In this document: piece by piece, positions 55,105 through 64,000 of the stretch
How positions within the stretch are numbered: the stretch's first letter is position 1
How the letters are laid out: every line of letters begins with the position of its first letter
From: Salvia splendens
Taxonomy: Eukaryota > Streptophyta > Magnoliopsida > Lamiales > Lamiaceae
NCBI RefSeq assembly: GCF_004379255.2
Contig: NC_056040.1
Location: 28,114,852 to 28,178,851 of the forward strand
Direction of reading: 5' to 3'
DNA length: 64,000 nucleotides
Notes under the pieces: model-generated
Told to the model about the DNA's origin: nothing
Database searches by the model: none
The model's input: only the letters and a program-made list of their open reading frames with translations
Program-made: the position numbers and the translations under genes

Positions 55105-55535
55105 AATGTGTTCGTTTTGATGAAAGAGTAATGATGGATCCTCAGGGCTATAACATAACTGTTCTTCAGAACTTGAAGATGCCATCTGCTTCACAACATT
55201 CACCCAAAATTCTTTTGAAAATTATTGTAAAACATGACCAAGATCCAATTTTAATCATAAAAACTGATGTGAATCCGGGTATTCACAATCATAGAATACA
55301 ACGATGTCGAGGGCCATGGGTTGATTGGGATCCGAGAAGAGGGTGGAGACATGTCAAGGTGCCAAGCCAAATTCAGAGGTCTGATTCAAACTAGAATTTC
55401 ACTGTGAAGTTAAATCCAAATGCACACCTCAGACCACCATTGTCTTCATCGTCAAAAGAGCTTCGCGTGGGTATCTTGCATGCCTCAATCGGAGCCCAGA
55501 TGAGGAAGTTATGATCATTTTAAGAAAGTCCTGCA
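55105..55535. other. Unrecognised DNA, upstream of the PMD gene
   Basis: A 106-codon plus-strand frame (55074-55394) overlaps the PMD exon on the other strand and matches nothing I know, so I do not call it. No MULE right end could be located. Confidence 0.35.
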
Positions 55536-57640
55536 ATGCAGAAAGAAACACGCGGGCGGGTGTTTTTGCTAACCTAAAAACACTCGGCCGGGTGTGTTTG
55601 CAGAGAAATCAATTTTTGTCCAGAGACTTCACGCGGGCGGGTGAAATGAGCCGTGGAAAACACCCGGTCGGGTGTTCTGTCCGGAATGTGACTTTTTGGC
55701 CAAAAATTGTTTTATTTTGCTTCTTTTTCACTCTAGTATAAATACTCTTGCTAGGGTTTATTTCATAGCAGACTTTGAAGGATATTGAAAGAACAAAGAC
55801 TCCATTGTGAGCACCATCTTCATTTTTGAAGATTTATCAAAATCCCTTGTGGTTGCATTCCAATCTATTGCCGGGCTTAGGTTGAATGTTAAGGTTTGCT
55901 TTACTAGTTCTTGTGTTGCTAGTTTTGTGGAGCCATTAGGTTGTTGTTTGTGAAAGTAGCCATTGGGTTTTCTTTCTTGAGCTGTAATCTAAATCATAAC
56001 ACCTATCATCTTCTTCCTCTCTTCCATCTTTTTTATTGTCTTATTTCTTATTTAGGTTATTGGATATTTTTGCAAGAACAAATCCGGGCAACATATGTTT
56101 CTTGAATCCTTAAGATTCACATTATTTGGTATCAAGAGACATTGGTTCTTGTTCTTGTAAGTTTGAACAAAAAAATAAAAAATAAATAAATAAGAGAAAT
56201 TGTAAAAAAAAGAGATACTTCAAAATATATCCATGGGCTTTAGCTATAAATCAGTATATATATTGTTGGGTATGTCAAATTGATTGTTGTTGGGTCTATT
56301 GTTGTTGGGTGAAATTGTGCACACAAAGTGTTTGTTGATTTGTCCCATTGGCCTAGCACCTTACTTTCACTTACCTTTTGGCTTCTACAACTAGTAATTA
56401 CTTGCCTAGTTGCATATCTTGTTTGTGAATTGTGCTACTCTTGTGGATTATCATCGTTGAGAGCAAGTGAGGGAGAGTATCCTAGCCACCAAAATTTCTA
56501 AGCCTTCCGAGCGACATTGGGTGTGAGTTTTGGGGAAAGGGGTACATATTATGGGAAGTGAGCTCCTCACTAAATTCTCCATTCTCGGGTGTGTGTGTTG
56601 TTTGTGTTACTAACAAAAAAGGGACTTGTCCCTAGTCTTGTGCAATTTGTTTTGTAGGTACTTGAAATGGTGAACTCTAGGCATGACTCTCCTATAAATC
56701 AAGTTGCCTCACCATCCGATGTTACTATCGAAGAGATGTTCTCCTCAATCATGAAGGAGATGCACAAGGTGCGGGACAATGTGAATGCTATGCAAGGAGG
56801 ATTTACGACATTTCATGAGGATATAAGCCTTTTTAGAGATAGAGTTAGGCATAATCATTCCATAGCACCTAGTGATCGAGAGATGCATGGTAGGAGTGAC
56901 TACAAGTCAAGGTACCATGATGATGGACTTTTTAGAGAAAGTAGAAGGGAACGAGCTCCAATGTTTCATAGAGAGTCTCACTCTAGGTGGATGAGGGATC
57001 ATGATCGTCATAAGGTGCATGAGTGGTTAAAGGGGGAGAAAGTCTCAAGTAAAGCAAGTAAGAGCTCAAGCCCTCGACATGGTGGTGGAGACACAAGCCG
57101 AAGAAGCATCCCACCAAAGAAGGTGGACCTATCTCATCCTAGCTATCACACGAAGGTTTCGTCGTGGTTGTCATCCAATTTTCCTCTTTCAAAGAGCTTG
57201 ATTCAAAGTGAGTGTGGCAATGTTAACTACATTGTTAAAGAGCGTGTCAAGCATATGGTGGATTTTGTTGGGGATGATGATGAAGAGCAATGTGAGGATG
57301 AAAAAGAGTCCATGGCCATACATACATTAGACGCACGCCCAATTTTCAATGATGGCGTGTCTAGCATAGTGGAAGCTGAAGATGAATGTGAGCCGTTGAA
57401 TGCCCTTCAAATCTTGAACACCGAACCAAAGCTACATAAGGTTGCTAATGGAAACAAGCACTTAAGAGAGAATCGAGAGAAAGAGAAAAATTTAGAGAGT
57501 GAGAGCATCTTCAAAAGCCAATAGAGTGTGAGAAAAGGCGAAAAAGTGAGATGCAAAAGCCAAGAGAGAGTGGTGGGGGTGAGTGTGAATCAAACAAACC
57601 AAGAGAGAAAAACTACAAGCATGTGAGAAAAAAAAGTTGC
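55536..57640 (+). mobile_element. Gag-only LTR retroelement fragment (TR-GAG/LARD-like)
   Basis: Four GC-rich motifs of the type GCGGGCGGGTG / CGGCCGGGTG occur at 55551-55674. A TATA-like run (GTATAAATAC) is near 55736, and a primer site TTGGTATCAAGAGAC at 56131-56145, so the 5' LTR probably ends near 56130. One gag-like ORF follows, then no pol. No 3' LTR is found; the element is cut near 57640. The LTR's left boundary was not fixed. Confidence 0.55.
56667..57524 (+). CDS. Gag-like protein of the retroelement (285 aa)
   Basis: Starts at ATG 56667 (MVNSRHDSPINQVASP) and is open to TAG 57522. It has an N-terminal helical segment (VTIEEMFSSIMKEMHKVRDN), a long Arg/His/Asp-rich middle (RSDYKSRYHDDGLFRESRRE, HSRWMRDHDRHKVHEWLKGE), and a C-terminal acidic stretch (DFVGDDDEEQCEDEKES). 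No zinc knuckle, protease or RT is present. It resembles the retrotransposon gag-like ORFs often found without pol in plants. Alternatively it could be a host hypothetical protein, but the primer site 520 bp upstream argues for a retroelement. Confidence 0.6.
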   Translation: MVNSRHDSPINQVASPSDVTIEEMFSSIMKEMHKVRDNVNAMQGGFTTFHEDISLFRDRVRHNHSIAPSDREMHGRSDYKSRYHDDGLFRESRRERAPMFHRESHSRWMRDHDRHKVHEWLKGEKVSSKASKSSSPRHGGGDTSRRSIPPKKVDLSHPSYHTKVSSWLSSNFPLSKSLIQSECGNVNYIVKERVKHMVDFVGDDDEEQCEDEKESMAIHTLDARPIFNDGVSSIVEAEDECEPLNALQILNTEPKLHKVANGNKHLRENREKEKNLESESIFKSQ

Positions 57641-60600
57641 TTGTGGATTTAGCTAAAATATAAATACGTGGAAAATAATATTGTACATTATTTTTTGTAA
57701 AATGGAAAAATGACTCTGACCGTGAGACTAAAAAATAAAGCAAATTTACATCACATCAAAAAAAACCTAAAGAATGTATAATTATCACTTCTTCTAATGA
57801 GATTTAAGATATTGTTTATCAAGAGCTTTAATTTAAGATTGCACTAGTGAGTCACTTCCTAGTCGAGCTTCATTTCATTGCAATATAGTGACCCTATACA
57901 CGAAAAACTCAAACCTTGAAACCTAAATCATAAACCCTTAACTTTAAAATATACTCATCATGACCAACAAATGAGCCAAACATCAATAAAATTCTCCCTT
58001 CGTCCCAGTTCGATTTTACTTTGTTGATCACTTATTCTATTTTGGGGGAAAAATAATTTAATGTGAGATGAGATATGATGAAATGTAGTGGAAGGCAATT
58101 AACGATATAGGAAGAGTCCATAGATCCCACCGATTCAGGGGCCAGACAAACAACTGATTACTATTTACGACAATTTAGCCAACAAAAAAACAGTTTTATA
58201 TAAATAATAATATCTAATTTAAAATGGCATTTCCATAAATACCCCCAAACTAAACCTTAAACTTAAAATCATTTTGACTTCCCTTCACTCATGAAGTGAT
58301 TTTATTGCAATTATATGACATTTATGATAATTTCCCTCAAAACTCTTCTATTTATGTATATAATATCAAATTATTATTCGCAGAGAACATAAATAAAAAT
58401 TTATTTATTAATATTAACACATAAATATTGATTAAAATATTTTGGATATCCAATACAAAATATGTAATCACATTACACGAATAATTAAGCATATGCAAGT
58501 TCAAAAGTAATACACCATCAACAGAAAAATGAAAAAAACGTAAATAAATTCCGTAAGAAAATTACTACCAAACATTAATTTATAAGTTTTGGAGGATATT
58601 CTACTTCTTTGAGTTCCGCCATGACGACGACGAATGCGATGTAGACGCTGAGCAGGATGACTCATCGCCTCTCTCTCCCATTCAGCGGCGGCGTGCCGAA
58701 GCCTCTCCACCCGTACTTCTCCGCTGGCGTCATGGATGTCACAATCAGATTGAAATTTATAGATGATTTTGTAGCTTTTGGTATTCTCAAAATGACTTTT
58801 AGTGTTCCAAATCCTAATATCCACTATTATAAATTAAATGCCTTGTAATTATTTGAACCTTTCAAATAGGATTGGTTGATTAAATAAAAAGATTAGTAAC
58901 CGTCTAAATGATAGAACGCCACTTCATAAAAAAGACGAAAATCAAGACTGATATATAATTACAATTTCATTAACAAAAGTCAAGTTTAATGAAAATATAA
59001 TTTAAAATTTAAAATGGCAGTTTTGTAAATAACTCTAAAACTCCCCAATTACGAAATCTTTAAAATACTAAGCAATTCAAATAAGAATAAAAAATCACTT
59101 ATGACAAATTATTGATGAATGAAAAATAAAATAAAAATGTAACATGATTTTAATTAGTGAATTATTAATGAATATCAAATTGCCAAATTCATTTTTTATT
59201 TATGAGATTGATGAGATTAATGGTCATTTAGAAAAATGAGACCAATTAACGGAAATTGTTAATTGATAGACAATTACTGAGATTAATGGGTATCAAATTG
59301 GCAATTCATTATTAATTTATGAGATTGGTAAATTAATGAGTCATTTAATAGTCTAAACTATTCAATAAACTAATTAAACAACAAAATGTACACCAAGAAT
59401 TTAAAATTCATTAGGTTAAAAACAATTTGCAAACATAATAGTCCGCCTCATTTTATCTCTCTCCCAAACCTCCACCTCTATTTTTATCTCTCTCCCAACT
59501 CCTGATTTCGTCTATCACTTTGTTCTGCAATGATCACACCGCCGTTGAAGAGCTCCTCCGCAGAGGAAGCCGTGTTTCCCAATTATCTCGACCGGCATCA
59601 AATGTAAAATCGAGATCATCATCTCCGGCATTCACAATTAATTTAGGCATACCCGACTTTTCCTCCCATTTAAATGGCACCACCGCATGTGTTGGTCAGA
59701 GGAATTTTGATTGAAAGAATTATTTTGTGAAGAGTATTTATAGATATTTTACTTTGTGGAGTACATACCAAGAGTCTTTTTGATTTAACTGACTTTTCAT
59801 CCTTTTTATTTCAATGTTAATGAATATTGATTGTAGAGTAAGGAAAAAATTAATGTGATAATAGAATTAGCTTTAGAATAAAGACCAAGCGATATTTCTT
59901 CTGTTATTACTTATTAGCTAACTATTTTTATTTGATTTCATTATTCATAATGGAATTAAAAGTGACTGAGGTGTGCTAGTAACTAAAGCAACGAAAGTTT
60001 AATTGTACAAACAAAATCAATTTTTATTAAATTTTAAATTAAAATGCCAGTTTTGTAAATATCTTCAAAACTCCCCTTTTATATATGTATAGATAAATAT
60101 ATAACAGTGGGGTATATATTCCATTCACTATTTTTTTTTATTTTTCTTCACAAAATCAAATAATTTTTTAAAATTTGTGTCGAAAATGAGATTACTCGTG
60201 TGCAAGTACACGCACTGATTTCTGTTGTAGCACCCACCATAATTAATGTGACAAAAAAAAGAGACAGATAAAACAAATAACGTCGCAATTAAATAGACAT
60301 TCTGCTTTCAGCAATACTATTCAAAATTATTCCCACTACATTGCTCCCCTAGTACCTATCGTTTCAGCTCCAACACATGCACAATGATTATTTATATCAT
60401 TATCAATATCGACTCACCAACAATCACAAAATTTCGGTTAATTGCAGCTGCATAATCCTTTGCAATCAGATCGATGACATCAAATTCAAACCAAAATTTA
60501 AACATACAAGATTGGAATCTCTGTTTTAGTAGCTACATTTTGATCAAAAGCAAGCGTTAGTAGTTACAGAAGAGATTGTTTTCTGTATCTGGTCAATGCA

Positions 60601-60951
60601 AAAGTGTAAAACACCTACTGTCTGGAGGCTAACTAACCGATCATACTTCCAATAATCATAGCAATAAAACCCACCTTCATAAAAACAAAAAAAATATCAA
60701 TCAGAGGTGTTTAGGGATTCATAAACATTAAGCACTTCACACAGAGTAGCGATAGAATATTTCGGTTTTGGTAGAAAAAGGAGGGGAGTGGGTTGTAGTT
60801 TAAACTTTTTGGGTGTCTAGTTATTGTCCACAGCATGCTTCTTAACATAAAAAGGTGTTCAAGAATTGAGGTGAAAACAAGTAGGAGTATATCAAATTCC
60901 ATACCTCCACCGCCATCATGGTTCCGTTTAGAATTAAGCGCGCCATACAAT
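57641..60951. other. AT-rich intergenic DNA with dispersed repeat blocks
   Basis: No gene is supported. Three spaced blocks share TTTAAAATGGCAGTTTTGTA-type sequence (about 58216, 59006 and 60041). A pair of direct repeats with TTTATGAGATTG lies at 59176-59230 and 59295-59350. A single Stowaway-like end (CTCCCTTCGTCCCA) is at about 57992. Two short coding-like islands (58615-58740 and 59529-59606) have no recognisable product. The stretch just below 60952 is probably KAS II 3' UTR. Confidence 0.4.
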
Positions 60952-63890
60952 CTACTTGAATGGAGCGAACAAAATTGATGAATTATGGCCACCAAACCCA
61001 AAAGAATTAGACAAAGCAACCTTAACATCGAGTCTTTCTTTTGTTGGTCCAACAAGTACATTTGTGTCCTGGATCAGGAACGGGTCATCAATATAGGCAG
61101 GCATCTAGATTTAAGAAACAGAAATGGGGCATGAACTGTCTTAACTAGAAACACCGTTGGGTCATCCATAGTAAAGCAGTTTCATGTGCCAATAAAGCAC
61201 TTGAATCTAAATACTGGTATTAAACTAAAACCACAACTACATTAAGATGCTGAAAAAAATTGTAGATGGAATGGACTCAGAGTTTGATTCATGCATATAT
61301 CAGCTTCTATCTTGTGCATTTAGTGCCAACAGTACATTTGTCCACACACTCCTTATCTAAGAATCATATCTAGCAACCAAAGTTTTCAGCCACAATTGAA
61401 TATGTAATATGTAATATAATAATGGCTACAAACACATGGATTGTTATTATTTTACTGAGAAATTAGTTAAAACAGAACATGAAAAAGTTCCTCTATTTGT
61501 GCATTAACTTTGAGGATTAAGAGCAAAACAACGTACCACACTGTCATCTGGGTTTTCAAGATTGATATGAAAAAGTTCCTCTATTTGTGCATTAACTTTG
61601 AGGATTAAGAGCAAAACAACGTACCACACTGTCATCTGGGTTTTCAAGATTGATATTTGGATGTACCCAGCCAGTTCTTATTGCCTACAAGAAGACAATA
61701 TGTACTTCAGGGCTCAGGCGAGGACTAAGTATATATATTTTTATTCAAATCAAATTATCTAATAATAGTAAGACGCACAACCCCAAAACAAAGCACCACA
61801 ATGCATGAACTTTCTAGAAATGAAACTATCATTAACGGGGAGTCAAGGAAAGGAACTATAATTATTTATTTTTTATGATTTAATAAACCATAAGAATAAA
61901 GTACAAATGAATAACATGATTACAGATCATCAACAATAAGAACCAAGGTCTCTTACCTTGAATGAAAAGAAACTGACCGGCCAAGTATGAAAGCCTAAAA
62001 CTTCAGCTAATTTTAAAATACCTCACTTTTCTTTCATAATTTTTATAAAAGAAGGGGCAAATTGCTAGAAAAAACATTATGTTTGGTCATTTACTGGTAC
62101 ATCCCGAAACTTTCAAAATAGCCCATTATATCATTACTTAGACATTTTTGTCAACTATTCCATGGTGAAAATTCTGGAGTTCTACACGTCTTAATTAATT
62201 GACATGGCTAGTACATGCATAAAATTAAAGATGTGGCTGGCAAGGTGTATTAAATGACGTCGTTTTAATTTATAAAATTAAAGACGTGGCTTGGATTAGG
62301 CGTATTTCCCATCTGCCACATCAAACTTAATTTTCCCCAAATCTAAGATCATGGGAAATTGAGAAAAATGTAAAAATTATGATATAATCGGCTATTTTTA
62401 AAGTAGCGGGATTGAGAAGAAAATGACCAAACTTGATGTTTTTTCCGCCAATTTGCCCTAACAGAAGTTAGTGACCCTACAATATTTGCTCAAGACAATT
62501 AAATACCTCACTTTCCCTCCACATATCCCCCCTACCAGCACACACACAGACACCCCTAAGTGGCCCATTATGACAATTGTTTTCTGAATGTGCAAACTTA
62601 TGACCTCCACAACACACCTGCACAGTTGCAACAGCCTCCACCGCACCAGCTGCACCAAGTAAATGCCCTATCATAGATTTTGTAGAGTTCACCTTCAACT
62701 GCAAAATATCTGAATTAGGCACAAACTACACAGGAAACCTTCAGTAATTGAAACATTAGTATGTAATGAGAGCAAACGTGTGTAGAGTAAACCTCGGGGT
62801 TCTGCCCAAAGCAATGTAGAAGAGCTTGATATTCCTTGAGATCACCAGCTGGAGTAGACGTTGCATGTGCATTTATATAATTGACATATTCCTTAGGAAC
62901 TCCTGACTGAGCCAGAGCCTTCTCTATGCAGAGAATTATACCAGTTCCTGTTTTTCATATGATCAAAGGTGCCAAAATCAACATACCTACTCAGGTTTTG
63001 ATTTTCATAATTAGAGTTGATCAAAAAAGAAAATAAAAAAGGAAAACTCAACTATTTGAGTTAATGGAGAACATCGCCTGTGCAATAGTTATAATTACAG
63101 CAAACATCAATCAACTACAAGCAAAAAAAGAGATCACACTGAAACAATTTAAGGAAATTTAAATAAATTTTGCAAGAAAGCAACCCAGGGGTTACTACTC
63201 GTCAGTTGAAATGAAAGTTAATGAAAGCACATTGAAGGCTTATACAGCTACCATAAAGCAATTTTAATGAACATAACACTTCTTGGCCATAAAACAGGTC
63301 ATAGTTAACTCATCATTCACTCTTATCGTTCTAAAAGTGACAAAATTTGAACTAAACTGAGTGCTTAGATTTGGATATGGCATATACTTAAAGGTTAAGT
63401 TATAGATAATTTTATTTCTTAAACTATAGCACTTTCTTTCTTTGTTTGAGCATACAAGTTCGGAGGCTTTGAGGACAGTATAGAAAATGAAAAAAAAACT
63501 AGCCTATTGACATTTGACAAATCTTCCTACTTTAAAGGTGGAAAGTCTGTAAGTTCAATCCTGCTTTCTCACAAATTAAATTTTGGTAAGCTTCATAACT
63601 CATACTAGAATGGAGCTAAAAGTCTTAAAGGATGACTGGGTTACGAAAATCAGTAAGGTGAATTAGGGTAAGGCCTTTCTTGCATAAAAGCAGATCCAGA
63701 CCTATATAACAAAGAAATGAAAAATCAGCCCTAACTCTAAGCCTGGCACACATTAGTCTCGACATCACAGCCTGTTAATTTAGGTACAAAGAAAGAGGGA
63801 TGCACCTTTTGGATGAGGTTCTGTCATGTGATAAGCATCACAAGTGAAACTTCCACCAAGAAACTCAGCATATATAGTTGCCCCTCTTTG
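60952..63890 (-). CDS. KASII: Beta-ketoacyl-ACP synthase II, last five coding exons (5' part outside window)
   Basis: Minus-strand exons: 63890-63806 (RGATIYAEFLGGSFTCDAYH), 62947-62793 (IILCIEKALAQSGVPKEYVN, YINAHATSTPAGDLKEYQAL), 62698-62618 (LKVNSTKSMIGHLLGAAGAV), 61684-61625 (AIRTGWVHPNINLENPDDSV) and 61068-60952 (DTNVLVGPTKERLDV..., ending SNSFGFGGHNSSILFAPFK and TAG). All have GT..AG borders and consistent phases. The two catalytic histidines lie in NAHATSTPAGD and STKSMIGH; the active-site Cys is in exons outside the window. 'IEKALAQSG..EYQALLHCFGQNPE' is diagnostic of KAS II rather than KAS I. KAS II extends palmitoyl-ACP to stearoyl-ACP in plastids (FAB1 in Arabidopsis). The preserved frame suggests a working gene. 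Introns hold a MITE and an 88-bp duplication. Confidence 0.95.
61480..61655. repeat. 88-bp tandem duplication across a KAS II splice donor
   Basis: Two direct copies, apparently identical, each ending in CAAGATTGATAT, of a block that covers the last ~40 nt of the exon at 61684-61625 together with its GTACGT donor and intron start. Thus a second copy of the exon end and donor lies inside the following intron. Confidence 0.9.
62054..62460. mobile_element. MITE with ~40-bp inverted repeats in a KAS II intron
   Basis: The left end (GGGGCAAATTGCTAGAAAAA then CAT..ATGTTTGGTCATTT) and the inverted right end (TAGGGCAAATTGGCGGAAAA then CATCAAGTTTGGTCATTT) match over about 40 bp. It is about 407 bp long and non-coding. 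Long terminal repeats suggest a Mutator-type MITE. The target duplication is degraded. Confidence 0.75.
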
Positions 63891-64000
63891 CTGTTCATTC
63901 ATACATAATTTGAAAGATCATGATTAAATGACAAACCAGGGAACACATTAGCATATAAATAAAAAAGTTTGAGTACTAATTTGATTTTCTTGACACCTTA

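Noticed and set aside
55074..55394. 106-codon plus-strand frame
   Set aside because: Overlaps the PMD first exon on the other strand and has no recognisable motif; a weak match to nothing known.
58501..58824. 107-codon minus-strand frame and opposite frames
   Set aside because: Only the central 120 bp looks coding; no start context, splice sites or family match.
62458..62722. Minus-strand frames extending past the KAS II exon
   Set aside because: They read through the exon at 62618-62698 into intron on both sides; the conserved part stops exactly at the splice sites.
1..64000. CRISPR arrays, operons, rRNA genes, bacterial-type signals
   Set aside because: None seen; repeats are eukaryotic transposons and simple tandem duplications.

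Overview
The window is nuclear DNA of a flowering plant. Evidence: spliced genes with GT..AG introns (a plastid-type KAS II gene at the right end and a decayed class VIII myosin at the left), plant-type Stowaway and MULE MITEs, plant Ty1/copia and Ty3/gypsy elements with tRNA-Met-like primer sites, and a plant mobile domain (PMD) gene. The species cannot be fixed from sequence alone; an asterid is plausible but unproven. About two thirds of the window is transposable-element DNA.

Layout. 1-6352: low-density DNA with a two-copy, degenerate myosin VIII motor-domain pseudogene and two Stowaway MITEs. 6353-9709: a large LTR-like repeat, probably a solo LTR. 10.7-12.9 kb: a MITE-like repeat, unclassified DNA and a broken Ty3/gypsy gag. 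12904-21995: Copia-A (+ strand) nested in that gag, with an unusual solo-LTR plus full-element arrangement in which both LTRs are followed by the same flank. 22753-25694: an inverted, LTR-less fragment of the same copia family.

25695-38821 is the most interesting region. On the minus strand, in five pieces, lies an endogenous RNA-virus genome resembling Amalgaviridae. It has ORF1 (a coiled-coil, basic-tailed coat-like protein), a UUU_CGU +1 frameshift site, and ORF2 with RNA-dependent RNA polymerase motifs A, B and C. It is split by Copia-B (26007-30832, TSD cctct), a hAT element (32036-32825, TSD ttcSagca) and Copia-C (33130-38406, TSD gattc). A Ty3/gypsy chromovirus with a 1460-residue ORF (38822-44356, TSD agcta) sits in its presumed 5' leader. 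When the target-site duplications are allowed for, the viral reading frames line up across each insertion. The viral 3' part is missing, cut at the junction with the inverted copia fragment. Upstream (44.4-44.7 kb) is DNA that looks like a plant promoter, so the viral ORF may have been placed behind host transcription signals.

44.7-57.6 kb: AT-rich DNA, a hAT remnant, tandem repeats, and a decayed MULE-type unit (transposase C-terminus on +, PMD gene on -). The PMD gene is split by an intact, probably autonomous hAT transposon (50773-54995, perfect 8-bp TSD) whose ends carry dense GAACCGCCGGTTC-type repeats. A gag-only retroelement follows. 57.6-60.9 kb is AT-rich with no gene I can support. 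60952-63890 (minus) holds the last five coding exons of a KAS II gene, the only clearly functional host gene here; its 5' part lies beyond the window.
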